This document shows positions 1 to 7,519 of a stretch of DNA of 18,294 bases, piece after piece; within the stretch, counting starts at the first letter, position 1, and each line of letters begins with the position of its first letter. Location: contig DYPM01000026.1 of assembly GCA_020719895.1 (NCBI GenBank), positions 1-18,294 on the forward strand, read 5' to 3'. The notes below the pieces were generated by a model. It worked only from the letters and a program-made list of their open reading frames with translations. It was not told the origin of the DNA and ran no database searches. Both the position numbers and the translations under genes were made by a program. The stretch is from Sulfurovum sp. GTDB lineage: Bacteria > Campylobacterota > Campylobacteria > Campylobacterales > Sulfurovaceae.

Positions 1-788
1 TCTTTTCTCACACGTAAAAATACAGGAAATCTTGGTTTTCCGTATTTTGTGAAACCTTGATGTTTGAAGGTGATACTTGAGCCGATTGGAGGTGGATTTT
101 TTCGTAGTGCATCGGTGAGTCCGCTTCCGATTTTAAAAGTAATTTTGCTGGACAATACGCACTGTAATGCTCCAACCATACCTGTATATTTGCCTTTGCC
201 TTGTGTGTATCCTGTGAGATTGCATTCGGTATCATCAAAACTTTTGACTTTTAGAGCGGTGTTGGTGCGTTTGTCGATATATGGTTGTGTTGGATCTCGC
301 ACAACAACACCTTCTCCACCTTTGGATTCTATTTCTTTGAAAAAAGTTTGAAGATGTGCGTGGTTTTGGATTGGGATTTGAGGAATGATGTGTATCACAT
401 CATTTTGATACGGTTTGAGTATTGCAAGACGCATTGAGAGATTTCCCTTTGCATAAGGGACTTCAAAGATATAGTGTTTGATCTCTCTCCATTGTTCTGA
501 TGGTGTTTGATCTTGTACGATTGAAGCGATATGCTCAAAATCGCCACGTTTACTCCAAAGCTCTCCATCTATAGGAAATGGAGGGTAGTTTTGTGTAAAC
601 CACGAAGGAGGAGAAAACGGCTTACCATTACGAGAAAGCAACTGTTTGCCGTCCCAATAAGCACGAATGCCATCAAGTTTTTCGCTCATCACCCAGCCTG
701 AAAGGTTTTGATCTTTGTAACGCTCCAAAAGCCAAAGATTTGGTGAAGCAAACAATAAAAAAGGGAGAAAAGCTATCCAAAACTTCAT
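1..788 (-). CDS. ligE: Periplasmic ATP-dependent DNA ligase, LigE type (3' end cut by window edge)
   Basis: The reading frame opens at an ATG at 788 and stays open for 262 codons to the window edge. Seen: a short hydrophobic N-terminus (residues 2-14, with FAS near residue 15) resembling a signal peptide. The nucleotidyltransferase motifs follow in order: motif I EKLDGIRAYW with adenylated lysine K37, motif III DGELW at 74-78, motif IIIa-like FEVP at 108-111, motif IV EGVVVR at 159-164, and motif V LKVK at 179-182. An OB-fold-like tail ends in PRFPVFLRVRK. Minimal exported ligases of this kind (LigE) are about 230-280 residues, so only a few residues should be missing. Family knowledge: they seal nicks in DNA in the periplasm or outside the cell and are common in naturally transformable Gram-negatives. 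The gene starts 7 nt after the gspJ-like stop with no clear Shine-Dalgarno, so it probably depends on the T2SS operon. Family assignment is firm; localisation and role are inferred. Confidence 0.88.
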   Translation of the reverse strand, partial: MKFWIAFLPFLLFASPNLWLLERYKDQNLSGWVMSEKLDGIRAYWDGKQLLSRNGKPFSPPSWFTQNYPPFPIDGELWSKRGDFEHIASIVQDQTPSEQWREIKHYIFEVPYAKGNLSMRLAILKPYQNDVIHIIPQIPIQNHAHLQTFFKEIESKGGEGVVVRDPTQPYIDKRTNTALKVKSFDDTECNLTGYTQGKGKYTGMVGALQCVLSSKITFKIGSGLTDALRKNPPPIGSSITFKHQGFTKYGKPRFPVFLRVRK

Positions 789-795
789 TGCAAAA

Positions 796-1365
796 TTAGT
801 TTGTAGGTGTTTTGGTGGGATTGATGTTTTGTTGAAAATTTTGTTTTTTGGGTTTATTAACATCTCTAAGTCCTTGCACAACAAAAGGTAAACCATCTTT
901 ATTTTTTTGTTTTATCATCACCAATACTTTGCCCTCTTTGGAGTTGTGATAGATATCAAAAAGTTCGATATTTTTGATGACTCTATCAATCTCTACTCTG
1001 TCTTCGTAGTGTGTGGGAAGCGTGTAGTCATTTCCTTCGATGCGTATGAGTGTATTATCTGCTTTGAGAACTACCCAGCACACTTTGGCTAAAGCCAGAC
1101 CGTAAAGAGAGTGAGTTGTTTGTCCGATACAAAGACGACTCTGCTCCTCTTTGACAAGGGTGAGATTTCCATCGGAGGAGGCGATATCCAAAAAAAGCAC
1201 CTCCATAGCTTTGTTTTCTTGTTTTGCTTTTTGGAGATACTCAAAAAGTTGTGCGTTGGACTCTTGAAGCATTGCGACAACACTAAAGAGTGCTACTACA
1301 ATAATTCCCATCAAGCCAATGGAGATCAATACCTCTATAAGCGTAAATGCCTCTCTTTTTTTCAT
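796..1365 (-). CDS. gspJ: Minor pseudopilin, GspJ-like
   Basis: 189 residues starting with a type IV prepilin leader, MKKREA followed by FTLIEV. The predicted cleavage is A6/F7, which puts the conserved glutamate E11 at mature position 5. A hydrophobic helix spans about residues 8-32 and a soluble domain follows with two cysteines (C79, C96) that could form a disulfide. The last 25 or so residues are a basic, Asn/Gln/Lys-rich tail. The length fits GspJ, the large minor pseudopilin at the pseudopilus tip, and G, H, I and K candidates are found elsewhere in the locus, so J is the role left over. The letter is inferred by elimination and size; pseudopilin identity is clear. The ATG shares one base with the gspE stop (TAATG), indicating translational coupling. 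Leader position -1 is Ala, not the usual Gly. Confidence 0.78.
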   Translation of the reverse strand: MKKREAFTLIEVLISIGLMGIIVVALFSVVAMLQESNAQLFEYLQKAKQENKAMEVLFLDIASSDGNLTLVKEEQSRLCIGQTTHSLYGLALAKVCWVVLKADNTLIRIEGNDYTLPTHYEDRVEIDRVIKNIELFDIYHNSKEGKVLVMIKQKNKDGLPFVVQGLRDVNKPKKQNFQQNINPTKTPTN

Positions 1366-2876
1366 TAGCCGTCCATAATCCCAATACGCACTGTCTCTTC
1401 ATAGCTTGTATCGCCTGCGATGAGCATTAGTCGAAGTTTATCTGCGATGGTTTTCATTCCTTTGTTTTTCATCGCTTCTCGAATTTGATGGTCGTTGTAG
1501 CCCTCTTTCATCATTCCTTTGACTTCGTCCGTGATGACAAAAAGTTCTCCGACAACTTGTCTACCACTGTATCCTGAGAAGTCGCACGCTTTGCATCCGA
1601 CGGCTTTGTAGTAGGTGACATTATTGGGAAGATCAAGTTCTTCCATATGTACGGGTGCGAGTGTCGTTGGAGTTTTGCAGATTGGGCAGAGTTTTCGTGT
1701 GAGTCGCTGTGCTAAAACGCCAAGCAGTGTAGAGGAGATCAAAAAGTTTTCGATACCCATATCCATCAGACGGCTTAACGCAGAAGTCGCATCATTAGTG
1801 TGAAGCGTGGAGAGTAGAAGGTGTCCTGTAAGAGCAGAACGCAAAGCGATATCAGCAGTCTCATTGTCTCGAATCTCTCCTACCATAATGATATCGGGGT
1901 CTTGACGCAAAATTGAACGAAGTCCAGCGGAGAAAGTCAATCCCACTTTGGCATTGACTTGAATTTGAGAGATATTTTGGGCATTGTACTCGACGGGATC
2001 TTCTACTGTGATAATGTTTTTGTCAGGTGTAGCGACGTGTTGTAAGCAAGCGTGAAGTGTGGTGGATTTCCCAGAGCCAGTAGGACCTGTGACCAATATC
2101 ATTCCGTGTGCGTGATTGAGTAGTTTTTCTAATCCATACGTCACTTCATCTACAAATCCTAATGATGAGAGTGTCGGAATATGTGCACTTTGGGAGAGTA
2201 TACGCATAACTACTCTTTCGCCATAATAAGTAGGCAAAATCGACACCCTTACATCGATATTTTTGCCTGAAATGGTGAGTTGTGTACGTCCATCTTGAGG
2301 AACACGTTTTTCGGAAATATCAAGATTGGAGATGACTTTGATACGGTTGATGACCAATCCTATGATGCTTTTCTCCAAATCAAGATGTTTTTTAAGCGCA
2401 CCATCGATACGAAGTCGCACTTCTCCTTTGCGTTCTTCAGATTCGATGTGAATATCGCTTGCTCCTTTTTGGATTGCTTGAAAAAAAAGAGAATTGACCA
2501 ACTTAATGACAGGTGCAGAGGCTTCGCTTGAAAGAAGATCTTGAGAGTTTTGGATAAACTCCAAAAGATCTTGCTCTACTTCGATGAGTTCTTCTGAAGT
2601 GTTAGACATATTTTCAAAATCAGAACCTGTCTGTATCTCTAAAAATTTATTTTTAAGACGTACAAAACTCTCTTTGTCCACAAGATAGATGGGGTATCGA
2701 ATCGAAAGTTTTGCAAGATGGTTGAGTGAAACGGCGAGACTTTCGTGGGTGAGAATGCACACTTTTTGCTCTTGAATTTGACTAAAAAGCAAATCATGTT
2801 TGAGAGCAATTTTATGATTGACTCCATCTTCCCACAACGGTTCGAGATTGACATCTTGAAGTGTTGGAAAATCCAT
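1365..2876 (-). CDS. gspE: Type II secretion system ATPase GspE
   Basis: 503 residues, about the usual length for GspE. It is the cytoplasmic hexameric ATPase that powers pseudopilus assembly by acting on the GspL/GspF platform. Seen: an N-terminal domain to about residue 115, then the secretion-ATPase core with Walker A GPTGSGKS at 264-271, the acidic stretch VEDPVEY at 291-297, Walker B DIIMVGEIRD at 328-337, and the His box LSTLHTNDA at 355-363. A zinc-binding tetracysteine element is formed by C397, C400, C428 and C431 (CPIC and CKAC), which is typical of GspE and PilB. The start ATG overlaps the gspD stop as TAATG and has a GAGGGG Shine-Dalgarno inside the end of gspD. All catalytic motifs are intact. 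A competence or pilus PilB homologue is the alternative, but the flanking gspC, gspD and gspL-M genes favour T2SS. Confidence 0.95.
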   Translation of the reverse strand: MDFPTLQDVNLEPLWEDGVNHKIALKHDLLFSQIQEQKVCILTHESLAVSLNHLAKLSIRYPIYLVDKESFVRLKNKFLEIQTGSDFENMSNTSEELIEVEQDLLEFIQNSQDLLSSEASAPVIKLVNSLFFQAIQKGASDIHIESEERKGEVRLRIDGALKKHLDLEKSIIGLVINRIKVISNLDISEKRVPQDGRTQLTISGKNIDVRVSILPTYYGERVVMRILSQSAHIPTLSSLGFVDEVTYGLEKLLNHAHGMILVTGPTGSGKSTTLHACLQHVATPDKNIITVEDPVEYNAQNISQIQVNAKVGLTFSAGLRSILRQDPDIIMVGEIRDNETADIALRSALTGHLLLSTLHTNDATSALSRLMDMGIENFLISSTLLGVLAQRLTRKLCPICKTPTTLAPVHMEELDLPNNVTYYKAVGCKACDFSGYSGRQVVGELFVITDEVKGMMKEGYNDHQIREAMKNKGMKTIADKLRLMLIAGDTSYEETVRIGIMDG

Positions 2877-4852
2877 TATTTCCCCTCAAGCAACTCAAGA
2901 TTGCTTTTATGACCTTGTTTGATACGATTTTTTGGACTTTTTCTCTGCTCTTCAAGACCTTTATAGACAAGTGCATTGTATTTGCTTTGTATCTCTTCAA
3001 GTTCGCTAAGGGCTTGACGTAAATTCTCCAAATCATTACTCTCTTTGACGATATAAGGTGTAAGATAAACCACTACATTAATTTGACTCTCTGCATCGCC
3101 CGAATAGCTAAAGAGTTTGCCTAAGATAGGAAGATCTCCTAAAAAAGGTATTTTGCTTATCACTTTACCGCCTGAGTTTTTCATCAAACCTCCCAAAATA
3201 ATCGTTTCGCCGTTATTGACAATCGCATTGGTGGTGACTTTACGTTTGGTAGTCGTCGGACGATCTGCGGCGGTGCTAGAGCCTGGAAGAATATCTTCAA
3301 TCTCTGCTTCTACTTCAAGTGTCACTTTGTTGTTGCTTGAGAGTCGTGGTTTGACTTTGAGCGTGATACCGATATCTTCTCTTGAGTAGTTGTTGATGAT
3401 ATTGCCTTGGGTTTGTGTGGATTGTTGGGCTTGTGTCAAAATCGATTGGGTTTGTCCTACTTCTATCGATGCTTCTTTGTTGTTGGTACATAATACCGAT
3501 GGCTCACTCAAAACATGAGCCGCACCATTTTGCTGGAGAAGGTCAAGCTGTGCTCCCATCGCAAATACTTCAGTAATTCCTGTATTGAATTTGAACGGTC
3601 TTTCTGTAGAGGTGTAGGGATTGCCGTTGGTATCATACTGTACAGTTTGGGTATTGAGAAATCCCAAAAGCGCAGGAGAAACCATCAAAGAAGAAGCTCC
3701 CATATTTGCCGCAGCAGAGAGAAGACCTTGAGAGGTGATTTTACCGCCTTCAAATCCATAACGCATTCCCACTTGTGCAGCAAGATTAGTGTTGATCTCT
3801 ACAATACGTGCTTTGACATACACTTGTGATTTTGGTACATCGATACGTTCTACCGTTTCTATGATGTTTTGCATCTGCTCTGCATTGGCTAAAACCACAA
3901 GAGCGTTACGCTCTACATCCGAAACCACCATCGCTTTGTTGGGCTTTTCTCCTGCTTTGCCCATAGCTGGCATCGCGGGTGACATATTGTTGAGTTGGTT
4001 GATGAGAGTACTAAGAATCTTTTCCATATCTTCAACATTGGAGTTTTTGAGTTCGATCACATACATTTTTTGGAGGTCACTCTCTCCTTTTTGATCCATT
4101 CTTTCGATAAACATCGCCATACGTTTTACATTTTCTCTATTTCCTGTGAGGATAATAGAGTTTGTTGTGGTATCTTGAAGTGCACTCACCTCTTCGCTTT
4201 CGATTCCTCTAGGAAAGAGACTTTTGGAGAGATTGGAGATATTTGGATAGATATCTTTGACATCAGCGTATTGAAGTTTGATGATTTTGCTAGCCTTTGC
4301 AGTATCTGCTTCGATAGCATCAATGATTTTTGCAATGGACTTGAGTGTATCAGGTCTTGCGGTCACTGCGAGCATATTTTTTTCTTGAAAAGAGATCATA
4401 TCAGCACTGGAGTGCAAAAGTGGTTTGAGTTTGGCACGAAGTACTGAAGCGTTGGAGCTTTTAAGTGTAAAAAGCACTGTTTCCATCGTTTCGCCTTGAA
4501 TATTATCAGTGACATTGAGACCTTCCCCTGGTGCATCTCTAAGTTTGACAACACGCAAAAACTCACCTTGATCTATAAGCGTCAATCCTTTGGTCGCCAA
4601 AATAGAGTTTACTAATGGGATAAAAGCACTTTTTTTGATAGGTTTGGCATAGATAAAGTCAATCGTTCCTGTGAGCTTTTCTTCGACCAAAACACTTTTG
4701 TCCATAATTTTTGAAACCTGTGTAACGAGATCTTCCATTTTGAGATTTCTAAAATTGACATCTACCATCTCGTCTTTTTGCTCTTGAGGAGTTGCTTGCA
4801 ACCACACTATTGTACATAGCAACAAAACTGCCAAATTTTTAATGAACTTCAT
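2876..4852 (-). CDS. gspD: Type II secretion system secretin GspD
   Basis: 658 residues forming the multimeric outer-membrane channel. Seen: a signal peptide at about 1-20 (cleavage after LQA), an N0 domain at about 29-98, N1 at 125-185, N2 at 188-252 and N3 at 260-338. The secretin beta-domain covers about 342-602 and carries the family signatures VYVKARIVEI near 344, VLSEPSVL near 447, GETIILGGL at 548-556 and the gate-lip segment IPFLGDLPILGKLF at 568-581. After the secretin core comes a charged, probably helical tail of about 55 residues (603-658) in the place of the S-domain that binds a pilotin in enterobacterial GspD. The start ATG at 4852 overlaps gspC by 14 nt and has a GGAG Shine-Dalgarno 7 nt upstream. 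Its N0 domain should contact GspC, encoded just before it. Confidence 0.95.
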   Translation of the reverse strand: MKFIKNLAVLLLCTIVWLQATPQEQKDEMVDVNFRNLKMEDLVTQVSKIMDKSVLVEEKLTGTIDFIYAKPIKKSAFIPLVNSILATKGLTLIDQGEFLRVVKLRDAPGEGLNVTDNIQGETMETVLFTLKSSNASVLRAKLKPLLHSSADMISFQEKNMLAVTARPDTLKSIAKIIDAIEADTAKASKIIKLQYADVKDIYPNISNLSKSLFPRGIESEEVSALQDTTTNSIILTGNRENVKRMAMFIERMDQKGESDLQKMYVIELKNSNVEDMEKILSTLINQLNNMSPAMPAMGKAGEKPNKAMVVSDVERNALVVLANAEQMQNIIETVERIDVPKSQVYVKARIVEINTNLAAQVGMRYGFEGGKITSQGLLSAAANMGASSLMVSPALLGFLNTQTVQYDTNGNPYTSTERPFKFNTGITEVFAMGAQLDLLQQNGAAHVLSEPSVLCTNNKEASIEVGQTQSILTQAQQSTQTQGNIINNYSREDIGITLKVKPRLSSNNKVTLEVEAEIEDILPGSSTAADRPTTTKRKVTTNAIVNNGETIILGGLMKNSGGKVISKIPFLGDLPILGKLFSYSGDAESQINVVVYLTPYIVKESNDLENLRQALSELEEIQSKYNALVYKGLEEQRKSPKNRIKQGHKSNLELLEGK

Positions 4853-5693
4853 ACTCTAACTCCATTTCTTGATTTCCACGTTGTATTGTCATCATCATGC
4901 CATCTACTTCATCCATTTTTTTATAGAGTGTTTTGTAGACTTGCATCGCCTCTTCGTAGCCGTTTACAGGTTGTCCATTGACAGCTTTTATCACATCGCC
5001 ACGTTGCAAACCCACTTTGGCAAAATCGCTTGTCTCGCTGATATGAGAGATGCGAAACCCTTCGATTTTGTTTCCATTTCGAGATGGAACTACGCCGATA
5101 TGTTTGCCTATCTCTCTTAGATTTCCTGCATAGTGAGAGACCAAAGATCTATCAATGATTTTATAATCTTCCCTCACATTGACTATCTCTCCTGTAGGTT
5201 CGGTTTGCTTTTCAGGCTCTACTGGAAGAGGTTTTTGTATAAAACCTCTTTGATTTGCAGAAGAGAGTTTAGTCTGTTCGATATCAACTCTGTATTTTTT
5301 TCTTGATTTTTGAAAAATAACATAGTCGCTTCCGCCTCCAATCAATGCAAAACCATCAATTTCTTCGCCTGTGCGTAATACTTTGGTTTGGTTTTTATAG
5401 ACGACAGTGACGACGGTCAAATGCTCAGTGTTGTAGATTGAGATGAGTTTTATATCGTTGATACGTGCTGTGGCAGTGATTGGTTTTGGCGTTGTCGTTT
5501 GCGTAGGGACTTTGTCGATAGATAGTTTTATTCGATAAAAAAGAGGTTGTGTTTTGGCACTTTGGAGACGATCAACTCCAACAGAAGAGAGAAACGCAAT
5601 CTCAACTCCAAACCACACTAATTTAGCAAACAACAACACCCCCAAAACTGTTGCTATCTTGGTGAAGTGTTCTGGTTTAAAAGTTGGTTTCAT
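4839..5693 (-). CDS. gspC: GspC, PDZ-containing inner-membrane T2SS protein
   Basis: 284 residues from the chosen ATG. GspC spans the inner membrane and links the platform to the secretin. Seen: a short cytoplasmic end, one membrane helix at about 11-36, and a homology-region domain at about 70-140 containing ARINDIKLISIY and the turn of GGGSDYVIF. A linker follows, then a PDZ domain at about 195-283 with the sequence GLQRGDVIKAVNGQPV. This N-TM-HR-PDZ order is the classical GspC architecture and separates the system from type IV pili. The frame stays open upstream to a TTG at 5732, but the ATG at 5693 has an AAGGG Shine-Dalgarno, puts the membrane helix close to the N-terminus, and overlaps the previous gene by only 17 nt, so I prefer it. 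Confidence 0.9.
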   Translation of the reverse strand: MKPTFKPEHFTKIATVLGVLLFAKLVWFGVEIAFLSSVGVDRLQSAKTQPLFYRIKLSIDKVPTQTTTPKPITATARINDIKLISIYNTEHLTVVTVVYKNQTKVLRTGEEIDGFALIGGGSDYVIFQKSRKKYRVDIEQTKLSSANQRGFIQKPLPVEPEKQTEPTGEIVNVREDYKIIDRSLVSHYAGNLREIGKHIGVVPSRNGNKIEGFRISHISETSDFAKVGLQRGDVIKAVNGQPVNGYEEAMQVYKTLYKKMDEVDGMMMTIQRGNQEMELEYEVH

Positions 5694-6192
5694 AATACCA
5701 TCCCTTCTCGTCGTGTTTGACAAACTGCTCAATAGTCGTGACAGCTTTTGCCTCTACAAAATCAATGCGTACATTTCTTTTAAGAAGATCAATAGTTCCT
5801 TTTGCGATACCAAAAGAGCCTTTGGCATTGACAAAAAGTGTCGTTGGAGCAAAAATAGAGTGTGAGAGTGTCGCTTCATCGACTGTGATTTTGAGTTCAT
5901 TTTCAAACATCTCATTGGGTTTAAGCTCAAGGATATGAAGACGCTGATAAAAAAGAAAAGAGGTAAAGTCAGACATTTTGATGCTCACTGCTTTGACTCC
6001 TTCTATAAACACTTCCATATTTTGGAGTTCTATTCTGCCAAAATGAGTATGGGTTTGTGATTCGTTTATCTCTATCTTTTTCTCTTTAAGGAGTGTTTCA
6101 AGTGCAAAATAGAGTTGTTGCGAAGGAAGAAAATATATCAATCCAAACCAAAGCGTTGCGAAGATAATCAGTATCTTTTTTACCATTTGCAT
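5677..6192 (-). CDS. Putative GspN-like T2SS protein
   Basis: 171 residues with one N-terminal hydrophobic helix (about 4-23) followed by a probably periplasmic domain of short beta-like strands. It includes the segment LPSQQLYFALETLL near residue 22 and repeated hydrophobic strand patterns. This layout, and its place between the gspM-like gene and gspC, resembles GspN, a poorly understood accessory protein found in some T2SS operons. It is shorter than the roughly 250 residues I expect for GspN, and I see no diagnostic residue, so the assignment rests on position and general pattern. It overlaps the gspM-like stop by 13 nt and has GAGG 5 nt before the ATG, so it is translated as part of the operon. 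A lineage-specific T2SS platform component is the alternative. Confidence 0.6.
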   Translation of the reverse strand: MQMVKKILIIFATLWFGLIYFLPSQQLYFALETLLKEKKIEINESQTHTHFGRIELQNMEVFIEGVKAVSIKMSDFTSFLFYQRLHILELKPNEMFENELKITVDEATLSHSIFAPTTLFVNAKGSFGIAKGTIDLLKRNVRIDFVEAKAVTTIEQFVKHDEKGWYYETNF

Positions 6193-6581
6193 CCCAGCCT
6201 CACTTGATAATATGTCTCTTCATGGAGGATTTCAAATGTTTTGATCTCTATAGCACTACTTAAAACAGCAGATACAAGTCGATTTAGTTCGTTGGAGGTG
6301 AGTGAGCTAAAACGAGCTTCTAATTTTTTGCCTTTTTGTTTCCACTCTACTTTGGAGTCTGGTAAAAGTGATTTGAGTTTGAGGATACTTTTGTCTGTGT
6401 CAGTGGATGCCCACAACTCTTTTAGGTTTACTGCTTTTTGTATCTCTATCATTTCTGATTGCGTTGTATTTTTCTTTTGGATTTGTCCATTGATAACGCT
6501 CTGCTTATACAACGCACCAAATAGCATCACAATAAAAGCCACTGCGATGATGATTTCGTTTTGGTAGAGTTTTGGATTCAT
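6180..6581 (-). CDS. GspM-like T2SS inner-membrane platform protein
   Basis: 133 residues from the ATG at 6581. Seen: a short cytoplasmic end (MNPKLYQNE), one membrane helix at about 9-28, a helical stretch at about 30-60, and a small mixed alpha/beta periplasmic domain ending in YYQVRLGCKW. A short cytosolic tail, single helix and ferredoxin-like periplasmic domain is the GspM plan; GspM stabilises GspL in the inner-membrane platform. The frame extends upstream to 6638, but the ATG at 6581 overlaps the gspL stop as ATGA and has GGAG about 9 nt upstream, which settles the start. Sequence conservation of GspM is low, so the name depends on topology and on its position directly after gspL. Confidence 0.7.
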   Translation of the reverse strand: MNPKLYQNEIIIAVAFIVMLFGALYKQSVINGQIQKKNTTQSEMIEIQKAVNLKELWASTDTDKSILKLKSLLPDSKVEWKQKGKKLEARFSSLTSNELNRLVSAVLSSAIEIKTFEILHEETYYQVRLGCKW

Positions 6582-7519
6582 AACGATATCTCCGCTTCGA
6601 GGGTATTTGTTTTTGGATTCGTTGATTTGAGATTCCATTGGTGGCCACGAATAGAAGATGTCAATCGAGAGAGAGCTTGAGGCGTGCTACAAATAAAAAC
6701 GACACTTATTTTAGAAGCCTCCAAATCCAACTTTTGTAGTTTTACGCCTTCAAATAACACTTGAGAGACTTTTTTGATGCTGTCACGTTTGATACGTTCT
6801 TCTGTATCTATTGCGGTGTATTTTTTGATAACGCTCTCTCTTGTATAACTACTTTGTAAACTGCTGTCTTTTTGAATCAATTGGGTGATTTGAGAAGAGG
6901 TGCTGTCTTCTTTGTCGCTTTGCCAACCTTCTACAAAAAAAAGCATTCCAAATCCAAACAATATACTGCTGATTGTTATGGCTTGCAGTTGTGTTATTTG
7001 TGTACCCAAGCCACTTACGCCAACCAAAGAAAAACCGCCACTTTGAGGAGTAAACGTCTCATCAATTTTGCCAAGTAGCTCCGAAGAACCAAGAAGGAAT
7101 TTTGGAAAAATAGTGATGATGCCATCTACATCCATCAGCACTTCATCGTTTTGTAGTGGCACAGGAATAGCAAAATGAGAAGAGAGTTCTTGTGCAAAAA
7201 AGAGTTTATTTACTTTTGCGATTGGAATCTTATGTGTTGTCAAAAATTGAACAATTTGGGAAGGATTGTAGGCGATAAAAAGCCACTCTTCGCCATCTTT
7301 GTAGACATGATATTTGCATTCGTGAAGATTATCTACATAACCATCAAAAAGAGACGGTGCAATTTTTTTGGCTTGATAAGCAAAGCGTACAGGAATTGCC
7401 TCTTTTTTGAGAGTGTAAAAGTGCGGCGTGAGTAGTAGATTGACTGACTCCAGCACAGATACATCAGGCATTTCTGGATAGATAATGAGTAAAGGTTTAC
7501 TTTTCTTGATGAAATTCAA
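6578..7519 (-). CDS. gspL: GspL, T2SS platform protein binding GspE
   Basis: About 313 residues. GspL joins the cytoplasmic ATPase GspE to the membrane platform through an actin-like cytoplasmic domain. Seen: a cytoplasmic region to about residue 178 containing IPVRFAYQAKKIAPSLFDGY, a stretch similar to GspL/PilM-type domains. One membrane helix follows at about 179-197 (ITISSILFGFGMLFFVEGW), then a polar linker and a small periplasmic domain. The start is uncertain. The frame is open to a TTG at 7555, the first ATG is at 7471, and a TTG at 7519 sits about 9 nt after an AAGGAGAGG ribosome-binding stretch. I chose 7519 because it keeps the first beta-strand (PLLIIYP) and has the best ribosome site. 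It overlaps gspK by 23 nt and gspM by 4 nt. Confidence 0.8.
   Translation of the reverse strand: MNFIKKSKPLLIIYPEMPDVSVLESVNLLLTPHFYTLKKEAIPVRFAYQAKKIAPSLFDGYVDNLHECKYHVYKDGEEWLFIAYNPSQIVQFLTTHKIPIAKVNKLFFAQELSSHFAIPVPLQNDEVLMDVDGIITIFPKFLLGSSELLGKIDETFTPQSGGFSLVGVSGLGTQITQLQAITISSILFGFGMLFFVEGWQSDKEDSTSSQITQLIQKDSSLQSSYTRESVIKKYTAIDTEERIKRDSIKKVSQVLFEGVKLQKLDLEASKISVVFICSTPQALSRLTSSIRGHQWNLKSTNPKTNTLEAEISL

Noticed and set aside
64..351. Plus-strand open frame of 95 codons opposite the ligase
   Set aside because: It is antisense to a minus-strand frame with all DNA-ligase motifs, and its own translation shows no recognisable domain.
3995..4447. Plus-strand open frame of 150 codons opposite gspD
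   Set aside because: It lies wholly inside the secretin gene, has no ribosome site and reads as the low-complexity mirror of the N2-N3 region.
5694..5732. Longer gspC from a TTG at 5732
   Set aside because: It would overlap the previous gene by 56 nt and adds a polar stretch, while the ATG at 5693 has a good ribosome site.
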